DNA of 35,021 bases from Pseudomonas sp. (GCF_028293835.1 NZ_JAQGNX010000108.1:1-35021), one strand, 5' to 3'; counted from the stretch's first letter, positions 9,620 to 19,412 are shown. Made by a program: numbers and translations. The notes: generated from the sequence alone by a model not told the origin.

Positions 9620-10863
9620 AGCGATTCCCCAAACGCCTGAGCCACGCGCAGACCGCTGATCACGCCGTCTTCATGAAAGCCGTTGGCCCAATAAGCGCCG
9701 CAATAATAGGTGTGTTGTGACCCCAGCAATTCATCCCAGCGAGCTTGTGCGGCGACTGTGCTCAGGCTGTATTGCGGATGGGCGTAGCAGTAGCGGGCGA
9801 GGATTTTGCTCGGGTCGATGGCGGCCGTCTGGTTTAAGCTGACGCAAAAACGTGTGTCGGATTTCAAGCCTTGCAAGATGTTCATGTCATAGGTCACGGC
9901 CGCCAAATGCTGCCTGTCGCCGCTGACGCGATAATTCCAGCTGGCCCAGGCCAATGGCCGCTTCGGTAACAGTCCGATGTCGGTGTGCAGTACTACGTCG
10001 TTGTCGGCATAGGGCAGAGCGCCAAGGATCTCTTGCTCGGCCACGCTCGGTTGCGCCAGCGTCTGCAGGGCTTGGTCGCTGTGGCAGGCAAACACCACCC
10101 GGTCGAACAGCTCGCTGCCGACTGCGCTGTGAATTACCACGCCTTGCTCATCACGCTCGACCCGGCTGACCGGGCAATTAAGGCGGATTTTGTCGCGGAA
10201 CGAAGCGGTCAGCGGCTCGATGTAGCGGCTTGAACCGCCCTCGACGACGCACCATTGCGGTCGATTATTGACCGAGAGCAAACCGGGGTTTTTAAAGAAC
10301 CGCACGAAAAACTGCAGTGGAAAGCTCAGCATGTCGGTCAGCGACATCGACCAGATCGCAGCGCCCATGGGCACGATGTAATGCTCGGTAAAGCGCCGAC
10401 CGTAGCCGCCGTCTTTCAGGTACGCGCCCAAGGTGATGTCGGCCGCAATTCGCTGACTGTGAAGGTCGTCCAGCGCCTCACGGTTGAAGCGCAGAATGTC
10501 ACGCAACATCAGCCAAAACGAAGGTGACCAGAGGTTGCTGCGCTGAGCGAACAGGCTGTTGAGGGAACTCCCGTTGTACTCAAACCCGGAGCGGGGATCG
10601 CAAACCGAGAAGCTCATTTCTATGGCTTTGTACGAAACGCCCAAGGTGCGCAGCAACCGAATGAAGTTGGGATAAGTCCAGTCATTGAAAACGAAAAACC
10701 CGGTATCAATGGCGTATTGGGTCCCGTCCCCGGTGATATTCACGGTATGCGTATGGCCGCCAACCCGGTCTGCGGCTTCAAAGACAGTGATTTCGTGGCG
10801 ACGATTGAGCAGATACGCGGTGGTTAAGCCGGATATACCACTGCCAATGATCGCAATTTTCAT
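9616..10863 (-). CDS. FAD-dependent amine oxidase-like protein (cfa-cluster type)
   Basis: A 415-residue flavoprotein beginning with the dinucleotide-binding motif IIGSGISGLTTAYLL at residues 5-19, followed by the acidic FEAADRVGGHTHT that grips the adenosine ribose. The C-terminal YYCGAYWANGFHEDGVISGLRVA is characteristic of the NAD(P)/FAD-binding family usually found beside DUF1365 and cyclopropane-fatty-acyl-phospholipid synthase-like genes. Related clusters act on membrane fatty acids; the exact substrate is unknown. Its ATG overlaps the upstream 60-codon ORF by four bases (ATGA), so it belongs to the photolyase operon. The usual partner genes downstream are missing here apart from a remnant. 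Whether it works without them is an open question. Confidence 0.85.
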   Translation of the reverse strand: MKIAIIGSGISGLTTAYLLNRRHEITVFEAADRVGGHTHTVNITGDGTQYAIDTGFFVFNDWTYPNFIRLLRTLGVSYKAIEMSFSVCDPRSGFEYNGSSLNSLFAQRSNLWSPSFWLMLRDILRFNREALDDLHSQRIAADITLGAYLKDGGYGRRFTEHYIVPMGAAIWSMSLTDMLSFPLQFFVRFFKNPGLLSVNNRPQWCVVEGGSSRYIEPLTASFRDKIRLNCPVSRVERDEQGVVIHSAVGSELFDRVVFACHSDQALQTLAQPSVAEQEILGALPYADNDVVLHTDIGLLPKRPLAWASWNYRVSGDRQHLAAVTYDMNILQGLKSDTRFCVSLNQTAAIDPSKILARYCYAHPQYSLSTVAAQARWDELLGSQHTYYCGAYWANGFHEDGVISGLRVAQAFGESL

Positions 10864-11042
10864 AAGGCGCCCTTTTCCGTGCTCGATGAGCGAGCCATGC
10901 GTTTGCCAAGGGCCAGTTGCGGGCGTTTAGGCAACATCGCCATGAACCGCTGACCGAGAATGACCGGCGCAGGGAACGCGATTTCCAGCGCCCGGTGCGA
11001 GCGATGCAGGTGTTGGGCGAAGCAGCGCAGAAAATCACTCAT
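10860..11042 (-). pseudogene. 60-codon ORF, probable C-terminal remnant of an SDR
   Basis: This 60-codon frame starts inside the end of phrB (ATGAGTGA overlap) and ends in an ATGA overlap with the FAD oxidase, so it was once part of a coupled operon. The translation contains LEIAFPAPVILGQRFMAMLP and then QLALGKRMAR, resembling the tail after the catalytic domain of short-chain dehydrogenases that accompany photolyase/FAD-oxidase clusters. No Rossmann glycine loop or YxxxK is present. I infer an in-frame internal deletion that kept the start region and the last ~55 codons. It could still be translated, which would preserve coupling to the FAD gene. A genuine unrelated small protein is the alternative. 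Confidence 0.55.
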
Positions 11043-12486
11043 GGAGCCCCGCTCCCGGTTGCCGGTGGGGCAGACTTCTAAAAGCAGCCAGCGCTCGTAC
11101 GCGACTCTTGCCTAGATCCACGATGGGTTTCGGATAGTCGGCCACGCCGAACAAGCCAGCGGTGGCTGCCGGGTTATGAATTTCTTTTTTTGTCAGGTCG
11201 GCAAGTTCCGGCAGCCAGTGCTTGAGAAAGCGGCCGTCACCGTCAAATCGCTCTGATTGGCTGAGCGGGTTGAAAATCCGAAAGTACGGGGCGGAATCGG
11301 TACCGGTCGAAGAACTCCACTGCCAGCCACCGTTGTTGGCCGCCAAGTCGCCGTCGATAAGATGCTGCATGAAAAAACGCTCGCCGAGACGCCAGTCGAT
11401 CAACAGATTTTTGGTCAGAAACATCGCCACGACCATGCGCAACCGGTTATGCATCCAGCCGGTATCGAGCAATTGGCGCATGGCGGCATCGATGATAGGT
11501 AAGCCGGTGCGTGCTTCTTGCCAGGCGGCCAAATCATCCGGTGCATGGCGCCATTGCACTGCTTCGGTTTCAGCCCGGAACGCGCGGTGCCGTGATACGC
11601 GAGGGTAGCCGGCCAGGATGTGTTTGTAGAATTCGCGCCACAGCAACTCATTAATCCACGTCACCGCGCCGAGCTTGCCGGTTTCAAACTCGCCGCCATT
11701 GCTTTGTAGGGCCGCATGCAGGCATTGGCGCGGCGAAATTATTCCCGCTGCCAAATAAGCCGATAATTGACTGGTGCCTGGCTTGGCCGGAAAGTCGCGC
11801 TCGCTGTCGTAATAATTTATTTGTTCGTCAGTGAAGGCGTTCAGGCGCCGAAAAGCTTCGTCTTCCCCGGCTGGCCACAGCGCGCGCAGGGCTTCAGTCG
11901 GGGTGGCAAAGCCGCCCACTGAACTCGGTACGGTGTCGCTTTTAATCGTCAGTGCAGTCTGGGCTTTGGGGCGCGTCACCAATTTTGGCAGCGACTGATG
12001 CAGTCGTGCGTAGCAGACCTTACGAAATTGGCTATACACCTGGAAATAGTTACCGGACTTAGTCAGCACGCTGCCAGGGTTAAAAAACAATTGATCCAGG
12101 TAGTGGTGGAAATGCACGCCGGCATCTTGCAGCGTTTCGCTTACTGCACGATCACGGGTCGTCTCGTTGATACCGTATTCATCATTGACGTGCAGGGCGT
12201 CAATCTTATGTTGCTTGCATACCTCCAGCAGTACCCCGGCCGCCTGGCCCCACGTGTCTGCATGGCGGATCAACAGCGGCACATTCAATGCGCCCAAGGT
12301 CTTGCTGACTTCGACCAAGTTACGCAACCAGAAGTCGACCTTGCAGGCCGCATCGTCATGGGCTTGCCATTGTGCGGGGCTGATCAGGTACACCGCGATG
12401 GTCGGGCCGCTACCCATGGCGGCGCTCAAGGCGGTGTTGTCATGCAGGCGCAGGTCGCTGCGCAGCCAAACCAGTTGCATAGTCAT
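11035..12486 (-). CDS. phrB: Deoxyribodipyrimidine photo-lyase
   Basis: Class I CPD photolyase using blue light and FADH- to split cyclobutane pyrimidine dimers. The 483-residue protein begins with the antenna-domain signature LVWLRSDLRLHDNTAL. The C-terminal FAD domain includes WINELLWREFYKHIL, the WMHNRLRM helix, and the GGWQWSSSTGTDSAPYFRIF signature that includes the conserved tryptophan region. The ATG at 12486 follows the MerR stop by three bases. It is the third gene of the operon begun by the DUF523-DUF1722 gene. A cryptochrome-like function is less likely given the close match to the PhrB pattern and length. Confidence 0.95.
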   Translation of the reverse strand: MTMQLVWLRSDLRLHDNTALSAAMGSGPTIAVYLISPAQWQAHDDAACKVDFWLRNLVEVSKTLGALNVPLLIRHADTWGQAAGVLLEVCKQHKIDALHVNDEYGINETTRDRAVSETLQDAGVHFHHYLDQLFFNPGSVLTKSGNYFQVYSQFRKVCYARLHQSLPKLVTRPKAQTALTIKSDTVPSSVGGFATPTEALRALWPAGEDEAFRRLNAFTDEQINYYDSERDFPAKPGTSQLSAYLAAGIISPRQCLHAALQSNGGEFETGKLGAVTWINELLWREFYKHILAGYPRVSRHRAFRAETEAVQWRHAPDDLAAWQEARTGLPIIDAAMRQLLDTGWMHNRLRMVVAMFLTKNLLIDWRLGERFFMQHLIDGDLAANNGGWQWSSSTGTDSAPYFRIFNPLSQSERFDGDGRFLKHWLPELADLTKKEIHNPAATAGLFGVADYPKPIVDLGKSRVRALAAFRSLPHRQPGAGLHE

Positions 12487-12489
12487 TCC

Positions 12490-13440
12490 TCAAATAACCC
12501 CGAGCGTGTGCAGTGCGGCTTGGGCTGTAAGGGGACCCTCGGCAAGCGTCAACCCTTGGATCTCGGTAATAGATACCGACAGCTCAGCGCAATGGATGCG
12601 TACCGTTGGTCCGGTAATCAATTTAGGGCAGGCGATGTTGGCCAGCAGCTTGGGCAACTGGCTCAGGTTCAATGCTTTGCTGGAATACAGCAGCAGCCCC
12701 CTAGCTTTCAGGTATTCCACGGCCAGAGACAATTCGCCAACGGGCAGCGGCCAGTCGAAAACTTCCACCGGACAATTAGCGCTGCTGATGAGCCAGGCGG
12801 TCAGCCACAGGTGCGGCTCCAGCGGTAGGTCAGACTGGTTCACCAGCAGCAGGGGTGCGCCGCTGAGTTGGCGGTTGTTGTAATAAATCCGCGCGCCAAG
12901 CTTGCTGCGCAGCCAGGAATAGAAAAATACCCGCTCCAGGTGTGCACCGAATTGCCCTTGCCAGCGCCGCTCCAGTTCGGCCAGTAACGGCAATAAAAGC
13001 TGTTCGCAAAGGGTGCGGGGTGGGTACAGCGACATCGCCTGATTAAAGGTTTCATCCACCTTGCGTTCAGCCAACTGGCTGATGGCTTGTAGCAGGGCCT
13101 GACGCAAGTCGTCCCAGTCATTTTCTGGATTACTGAACACGGGTTGTGGCGCATCGAGCAGGTGCTTGACTTGACTGACTGACACACCCCGATCGAGCCA
13201 TTTGAGGATCGCTAGAATCCGTTCCACGTGTTCCGCCGAGTACAGGCGGTGACCTTTGGGTGTGCGCTGCGGCACGATTAATCTGTAGCGTCGCTCCCAC
13301 GCGCGTAGCGTGACGGCGTTGACCCCGGTTAGCCGGGCCACTTCGCGAATCGGCAGCCAGCCTTGCTTTAGTGCCAGTAAGTAATCGGCGCCGTCGGGCT
13401 CGGGCCGGGTGTCGGGTGTGTCGCCGGCCAGAGTTGTCAT
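12490..13440 (-). CDS. MerR-family regulator, LitR/CarH-like
   Basis: A 316-residue regulator. The N-terminal MerR winged helix is at about residues 30-100 (LPIREVARLTGVNAVTLRAWERRY, GHRLYSAEHVERI). It is followed by a helical segment and a C-terminal domain with the size and layout of the cobalamin-binding domain of LitR/CarH photoreceptors. The DxHxxG motif that contacts cobalamin is not present (EPHLWL is the nearest match), as reported for the B12-independent LitR class of Pseudomonas that works with a LOV protein. It lies three bases after the DUF523-DUF1722 stop and three before phrB, so it probably regulates its own operon through the palindromes at 14427-14502. Direct light sensing is not supported by the sequence. 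Confidence 0.88.
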   Translation of the reverse strand: MTTLAGDTPDTRPEPDGADYLLALKQGWLPIREVARLTGVNAVTLRAWERRYRLIVPQRTPKGHRLYSAEHVERILAILKWLDRGVSVSQVKHLLDAPQPVFSNPENDWDDLRQALLQAISQLAERKVDETFNQAMSLYPPRTLCEQLLLPLLAELERRWQGQFGAHLERVFFYSWLRSKLGARIYYNNRQLSGAPLLLVNQSDLPLEPHLWLTAWLISSANCPVEVFDWPLPVGELSLAVEYLKARGLLLYSSKALNLSQLPKLLANIACPKLITGPTVRIHCAELSVSITEIQGLTLAEGPLTAQAALHTLGVI

Positions 13441-13443
13441 GAG

Positions 13444-14406
13444 CTAGATCGCATTGCGCAGGCTGAGATTTTCCGGGTGCGGCTGCAGATAAACCTGCTG
13501 GGTAAGGTAGGGGTCCGGATGCTGGCGCAAGTGATGTTTGAGCAGGGTAAGCGGCACGATCAAAGGCACAACGCCGCGTTGGTATTGGGCAATCAGCCGT
13601 TGCATTTCCTGACGGTCATGTTGGCTCATGGTCTTTTTGAAATACCCATTGAGGTGTTGCAAGACGTTGGTATGTGTACCCCGAGTCGCGCATCTCTTTA
13701 GAGCGCTCATCAATTGGCTGAAATAACGAGGACCGATCTCGTTAGGATCGGCTTTGGCCATGGAGCCGAGCATTCTCCCTAGCGCTCTGTACTGCGCCGG
13801 GCTGTTCGCCATGAGTTGGTATTTGTAGCGCGCGTGAAAGCCCATCAGCCCGCGGCGGGTCAGCCCTGTGCTGACCAACGCCTGCCAGTCGGCATAGGTA
13901 AGCACTCGCGTGATGAAGTTTTCCCGGAGTACCGGATCATTCAGGCGCCCGTCTTCTTCAACCGGCAAATCGGGTTGGCTCGCGCAGAATGCCTGGGCGT
14001 AGATGCCGCGGCCAACCGGCGCAGGAAGGCCGTTGTCCTGATAGACCTTTACCCGTTCGAGGCCGCACGACGGCGATTTCTGCATAAAAATATAGCCGCA
14101 TACATCGTTCATTTGTGCGGCCATGTGCGCGCCATATTCAGCCAGTGGCTGGGTCACGTTCAAATCGCTGTGGACACTGCCGATGGCTTGCGGAGCGTCT
14201 GCATCACCGACCAGGCGAATGGCTTCTCTCGGAATGCTCATGCCGATGGCGACTTCAGGACACGCCGGAACGAAGTCGAAATATTCACTTAGGGTTTGGG
14301 TGCACAAAAGCGATTGCTTGTGCCCGCCGTTGAAACGTACCTCAGCACCCATCAGGCAGGCGCTTATTCCGAGCTTGGGTTTGCTGATGGCAGTGGTGTT
14401 GGTCAT
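13444..14406 (-). CDS. DUF523 (TudS-like) - DUF1722 (YbgA) fusion protein
   Basis: A two-domain protein of 320 residues. The start at 14406 is preferred over 14424 because CAGAGG lies at a good distance before it. Residues 10-155 form a DUF523 domain with the conserved cysteines Cys17 (SACLMG), Cys49 (CPEVAIGM) and Cys114 (KSPSCG). In the desulfidase TudS these hold a [4Fe-4S] cluster that removes sulfur from thiouracil. Residues 190-310 are DUF1722, with the GLMGFHARYKYQLMANSP signature of E. coli YbgA, whose gene is also next to phrB. It is the first gene of the photolyase operon. A role in handling thiolated or photodamaged nucleobases is an attractive inference, not demonstrated here. Confidence 0.88.
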   Translation of the reverse strand: MTNTTAISKPKLGISACLMGAEVRFNGGHKQSLLCTQTLSEYFDFVPACPEVAIGMSIPREAIRLVGDADAPQAIGSVHSDLNVTQPLAEYGAHMAAQMNDVCGYIFMQKSPSCGLERVKVYQDNGLPAPVGRGIYAQAFCASQPDLPVEEDGRLNDPVLRENFITRVLTYADWQALVSTGLTRRGLMGFHARYKYQLMANSPAQYRALGRMLGSMAKADPNEIGPRYFSQLMSALKRCATRGTHTNVLQHLNGYFKKTMSQHDRQEMQRLIAQYQRGVVPLIVPLTLLKHHLRQHPDPYLTQQVYLQPHPENLSLRNAI

Positions 14407-14426
14407 GACAAACCTCTGATCCATAC

Positions 14427-14453
14427 CTATACAGAGATAAATTTTCTGTATAG
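14427..14453. promoter_or_regulatory. Operator O1, CTATACAGA-N9-TCTGTATAG palindrome
   Basis: A perfect 9-base inverted repeat with a 9-base AT-rich spacer, located just downstream of the -10 box and upstream of the DUF523-DUF1722 start. Its half-site TATACA...TGTATA recurs at 14479-14502, with TGTATAgCTTTTG and TGTATAaCTTTTG placed exactly 50 bases apart. The MerR/LitR-like regulator of the same operon is the natural candidate to bind, probably as a repressor given its place over the transcription start. Confidence 0.72.
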
Positions 14454-14462
14454 CTTTTGATC

Positions 14463-14490
14463 ATCATAGGTTCGATGCTATACAAGTCAA
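14463..14490 (-). promoter_or_regulatory. Sigma70-type promoter of the photolyase operon
   Basis: On the minus strand TTGACT (14490-14485) is separated by 16 bases from TATGAT (14468-14463), a good sigma70-like pair directed at the DUF523-DUF1722-merR-phrB operon. The -35 box lies within the spacer of the palindrome at 14479-14502, and the other palindrome covers the region just downstream of the start site, so a bound regulator would block polymerase. Confidence 0.7.
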
Positions 14491-14502
14491 ACGGTTTGTA
14501 TA
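14479..14502. promoter_or_regulatory. Operator O2, TATACAA-N10-TTGTATA palindrome
   Basis: Seven-base perfect inverted repeat overlapping the -35 box of the operon promoter. It is related to O1 by the shared TATACA/TGTATA half-sites and to the site at 15649-15672. Binding by the adjacent LitR/CarH-like MerR protein is inferred. Confidence 0.72.
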
Positions 14503-14613
14503 ACTTTTGTCACGTATCTAACAAATTGAAAACTTAACGGCCCCATGCAAGGGCGCAGCAACAGGGGCAATCGGTTATTGCCAGCCAATATGCCATGCCT
14601 CGGCGTTTCCGAT

Positions 14614-15912
<1,299 letters not shown>

Positions 15913-16815
15913 ATGCATATTTTGCTGACCGGCGGTACTGGTTTGATAGGACGTCAACTGTGCAGATACTGGTTGGCACAAGGTCATCGGCTTACGGTCT
16001 GGAGCCGTCGGCCCACTGAGGTCGCCAGGCTGTGTGGTGATTCGGTGCGCGCTGTCGCCTCGTTGGATGAGATAGGCACCGAGCCTGTCGATGGGGTAAT
16101 CAATCTCGCCGGCGCACCCATCGCTGACCGGCCCTGGACGCGTAAACGCAAAGCGCTGTTGTGGGAAAGTCGCATCGGCCTTACCGAGCAATTACTCGCC
16201 TGGCTGGAGCGCCGCGAGCAAAAACCGTCGGTATTGATTTCCGGGTCAGCCGTTGGCTGGTATGGCGACGGCGGTGAGCGTGAACTGAATGAGCAGGCGT
16301 TACCGGTCGCTCTGGATTTTGCCAGTCGCTTGTGTGACGCCTGGGAAGAAACTGCGCAGCGCGCCGAGGCCGTGGGCATTCGCGTGGTCCTGGTACGTAC
16401 GGGTTTGGTGCTAGCCCCCGATGGCGGTTTTCTGCAGCGGCTGTTGTTGCCGTTCAAGCTCGGCCTCGGCGGGCCCATTGGCAGTGGTCGGCAATGGATG
16501 CCATGGATTCATGTGCAAGACCAAATCGGCTTGATTGATTTTTTGTTGAACCGGGCTGAATCCCAAGGTCCCTATAATGCTTGCGCGCCGCAGCCGGTGC
16601 GCAATATCGAATTCGCCAAAACCCTGGCTGGCATTTTACACCGGCCCTCATTCATGCCCCTACCGGCGCTGCCGCTAAAAATGCTGCTGGGCGAAATGTC
16701 GCTGTTACTGTTGGGTGGCCAGCGCGCTCACCCTCTTCGGTTGCAGGAAGCAGGCTTCACCTTTCAATTTACTGATTTGAACGCGGCGCTGGTCGATGTG
16801 CTGAGCCGCCACTGA
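15913..16815 (+). CDS. TIGR01777-family NAD-dependent epimerase
   Basis: An extended short-chain dehydrogenase-like protein of 300 residues (family TIGR01777, YfcH/SulA-like). The start at 15913 is preferred because GAGGAG lies seven bases upstream and the protein then opens with [16 protein letters not shown], the Rossmann loop. The [13 protein letters not shown] segment near 110 and the C-terminal DUF1731-type [20 protein letters not shown] are diagnostic. The canonical YxxxK is not obvious, as is usual in this family. The reaction is unknown. It is followed after 13 bases by hemH and probably co-transcribed with it, an order shared with other pseudomonads. Confidence 0.9.
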   Translation: MHILLTGGTGLIGRQLCRYWLAQGHRLTVWSRRPTEVARLCGDSVRAVASLDEIGTEPVDGVINLAGAPIADRPWTRKRKALLWESRIGLTEQLLAWLERREQKPSVLISGSAVGWYGDGGERELNEQALPVALDFASRLCDAWEETAQRAEAVGIRVVLVRTGLVLAPDGGFLQRLLLPFKLGLGGPIGSGRQWMPWIHVQDQIGLIDFLLNRAESQGPYNACAPQPVRNIEFAKTLAGILHRPSFMPLPALPLKMLLGEMSLLLLGGQRAHPLRLQEAGFTFQFTDLNAALVDVLSRH

Positions 16816-16828
16816 CAAAGGAAGTTGC

Positions 16829-17854
16829 ATGACCGATCACGCGCTGTTGCTGGTCAATCTAGGTTCACCGGCTTCAACCAAGGTGGCGGATGTCCGAAGC
16901 TACCTGAATCAGTTCTTGATGGACCCTTACGTGATCGATGTGCCGTGGCCGGTGCGGCGGTTGCTGGTGTCGCTGATTCTGATCAAGCGTCCGGAACAGT
17001 CTGCCCATGCCTACGCTTCGATCTGGTGGGAGCAGGGTTCGCCGCTGGTGGTGTTAAGCCAGCGCTTGCAACAGGCCATGGTCAAAGAGTGGACGCAAGG
17101 CCCGGTCGAATTGGCCATGCGCTATGGCGAGCCATCGATTGGGACCGTGCTGACTCGTTTGGCCGCACGCGGCATTCAAAAAGTGACGCTGGCGCCCCTG
17201 TATCCGCAGTTCGCTGACAGCACCGTGACCACGGTGATCGAGGAAGCGAAGCGAGCGGTGAAGGCCAAGTCGTTGAACATTCAATTTTCGTTGCTGCAGC
17301 CTTTTTACGATCAGCCTGAATACCTTGACGCACTGGTGGAAAACGCTCGACCGCATTTGCAGCAGGCCCATGATCATTTGCTACTGAGCTTTCATGGTTT
17401 GCCGGAGCGCCACCTGCACAAGCTGGACCCTACGGGCGATCATTGCTTCAAGGGCGCCGACTGCTGCCAAACCGCTTCGCCTGAGGTTATTGCCACCTGC
17501 TATCGGGCTCAGTGCTTACGTACCGCCAAGCTGTTTGCCGAGCGCCTGGGTTTGGCCGATGGCAAATGGTCCGTGTCGTTCCAGTCTCGATTGGGTCGTG
17601 CAAAATGGATTGAACCGTACACCGAAGCGCGTCTTGCGGTCCTGGCGCAGGAAGGCGTGAAAAAAATCCTGGTCATGTGCCCGGCATTTGTCGCGGACTG
17701 CATCGAGACCCTGGAAGAAATCGGTGATCGCGGTAAAGAACAATTCCGTGATGCAGGGGGCGAGGAGTTGGTGTTGATACCCTGCCTGAATGATGATCCA
17801 CACTGGGCGGCGGCGCTGAATACCCTGTGTGCGCGTGCGCCGGTGATGTTGTAG
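16829..17854 (+). CDS. hemH: Ferrochelatase
   Basis: Ferrochelatase inserts Fe(II) into protoporphyrin IX to make protoheme, the last step of heme synthesis. The 341-residue protein starts [14 protein letters not shown] and has the catalytic histidine His189 in [11 protein letters not shown]. The conserved KWIEPYT segment near 259-265 supplies the acidic metal-path residue. A cysteine-rich stretch at 206-229 (Cys206, 212, 213, 224, 229) follows the active site; some bacterial ferrochelatases bind a [2Fe-2S] cluster through internal cysteines, which may or may not apply here. It has GGAAG before the start and follows the TIGR01777 gene closely. A REP pair follows the stop. Confidence 0.96.
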   Translation: MTDHALLLVNLGSPASTKVADVRSYLNQFLMDPYVIDVPWPVRRLLVSLILIKRPEQSAHAYASIWWEQGSPLVVLSQRLQQAMVKEWTQGPVELAMRYGEPSIGTVLTRLAARGIQKVTLAPLYPQFADSTVTTVIEEAKRAVKAKSLNIQFSLLQPFYDQPEYLDALVENARPHLQQAHDHLLLSFHGLPERHLHKLDPTGDHCFKGADCCQTASPEVIATCYRAQCLRTAKLFAERLGLADGKWSVSFQSRLGRAKWIEPYTEARLAVLAQEGVKKILVMCPAFVADCIETLEEIGDRGKEQFRDAGGEELVLIPCLNDDPHWAAALNTLCARAPVML

Positions 17855-17873
17855 GCCCTGTTTTGAACCTGAA

Positions 17874-17981
17874 GGAGCTGCCGAAGGCTGCGATAGGCCG
17901 GGGTCGCGAACGACCGGCACCCGTTCAGCGGTATAACGAGGGCGACCGGTTCCCGGTCGAATTGCAGCCTTCGGCAGCTCC
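17874..17981. repeat. Inverted repeat pair, GGAGCTGCCGAAGGCTGC arms (REPIN)
   Basis: Perfect 18-base inverted arms (17874-17891 and 17964-17981) enclose about 70 bases that themselves contain facing GGTCG/CGACC segments. This is the typical layout of a REPIN of the Pseudomonas 'GGAGCTGCCGAAGGCTGCG' group and is a different sequence class from the other REPs in the window. It lies just after hemH. Confidence 0.88.
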
Positions 17982-18099
17982 TACAGATTATTTTTTCAGT
18001 CAATAAGTTATTCGTTGTTTGATAAGAGCCAACCCGTTGGCGAGGCGATATACCTGACACACCCTGTCAAGCCTCTCGCCAACCAGTTGCCTCCTACAG
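17981..18099. repeat. REPIN with AT-rich lead-in segment
   Basis: The inverted repeat GAGCCAACCCGTTGGCGAGGC ... GCCTCTCGCCAACCAGTTG is preceded by an AT-rich stretch CTACAGATTATTTTTT and ATAAGTTAT that is shared with the REP element at 28543-28636. The repeat lies between hemH and the end of uraA, which are convergent. Confidence 0.78.
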
Positions 18100-18131
18100 A
18101 TATCCGGCGGTATCGGCAGCGCAATCCTGCT

Positions 18132-19412
18132 CTACACCATCTCCTCCAGTTTCTTCTTGTGCTTCCAGCTGTCATTCCCCGGCAGCAGCAGGTTCAAGCC
18201 AATCGCTACTACCGCGCACAAGGCAATGCCTTTGAGCCCGAAGTCATCAGGCCCGGTGCCGGTGCCGATCAGTACACCGCCGATGCCGAAGACCAGTGTC
18301 ACCGACACAATCACCAGGTTGCGTGCTTCGGCGAGGTCGACCTTGTGGCGGATAAGCGTATTCATGCCCACCGCAGCAATCGAACCGAACAGCAGGCAAA
18401 GAATTCCGCCCATTACCGGAACCGGAATGCTTTGCAGCAACGCGCCGAACTTGCCGATGAACGCCAGGCTAATGGCGAATATCGCCGCCCAGGTCATGAT
18501 TTTCGGGTTGTAGTTTTTGGTCAGCATCACCGCTCCGGTGACTTCGGCATACGTTGTGTTCGGCGGTCCGCCAAACAGACCGGCCACGGTGGTGGCGATA
18601 CCGTCCCCCAATAAGGTGCGATGCAGTCCCGGCTTTTTCAGGTAATCACGACCGGTCACGCTGCCTACCGCAATCACGCCGCCAATGTGCTCAATGGCTG
18701 GAGCCAAGGCCACTGGGACGATGAACAAAATAGCCTGCCAGTTGAATTCGGGTGCTGTGAATTTCGGCAGGGCAAGCCAAGGCGCTGCGGTGATTTTCGC
18801 CACATCCACCACGCCGAAATAGAACGCCAGAGCAAACCCGACCAGTACCCCGGAAATAATCGGCACCAGACGGAATATCCCACGCCCAAACACCGCGACG
18901 ATCACCGTGGTCAACAAGGCCGGCATCGAGATCCACATCGCGATGTGATACGGAATCAGTTCCGCGCCATCACCGCCTTTGCCCATCGCCATGTTGGCGG
19001 CAATGGGCGCCATTGCCAGGCCGATTGAAATGATCACCGGACCGATCACCACCGGCGGCAACAGCCGATCAATAAAGCCGGTGCCTTTGATCTTCACCGC
19101 AAGCCCGAGAAAGGTATAAACGAACCCGGCAGCCATGATCCCGCCCATGGTCGCCGCAAGGCCAAACTGACCTTTGGCGAGAATGATCGGCGTGATAAAG
19201 GCAAAGCTTGAAGCCAGGAATACCGGCACCTGGCGCCCGGTGACCACCTGAAAACACAGCGTCCCAAGCCCGGCCGTAAACAGCGCGACGTTCGGATCGA
19301 GCCCCGTAATCAAAGGCATCAACACCAAGGCGCCGAACGCCACGAACAGCATTTGCGCGCCCGACAGCACCGTGCGCCAGAGTGGGTCGTTGAACTCATC
19401 CGACTTCATCAC
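18132..19412 (-). CDS. uraA: Uracil:H+ symporter, NCS2 family
   Basis: An inner-membrane permease of 426 residues with many hydrophobic helices and the NCS2 signature segments, for example the [18 protein letters not shown] stretch around residue 278 and the QNxG-like [16 protein letters not shown] region after it. It imports uracil with protons; the neighbouring phosphoribosyltransferase traps it as UMP. Its ATG overlaps the upp stop by four bases (ATGA), showing translational coupling in an upp-uraA operon. Xanthine transport is the main alternative for NCS2 proteins, but linkage to upp favours uracil. Confidence 0.94.
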   Translation of the reverse strand: MMKSDEFNDPLWRTVLSGAQMLFVAFGALVLMPLITGLDPNVALFTAGLGTLCFQVVTGRQVPVFLASSFAFITPIILAKGQFGLAATMGGIMAAGFVYTFLGLAVKIKGTGFIDRLLPPVVIGPVIISIGLAMAPIAANMAMGKGGDGAELIPYHIAMWISMPALLTTVIVAVFGRGIFRLVPIISGVLVGFALAFYFGVVDVAKITAAPWLALPKFTAPEFNWQAILFIVPVALAPAIEHIGGVIAVGSVTGRDYLKKPGLHRTLLGDGIATTVAGLFGGPPNTTYAEVTGAVMLTKNYNPKIMTWAAIFAISLAFIGKFGALLQSIPVPVMGGILCLLFGSIAAVGMNTLIRHKVDLAEARNLVIVSVTLVFGIGGVLIGTGTGPDDFGLKGIALCAVVAIGLNLLLPGNDSWKHKKKLEEMV

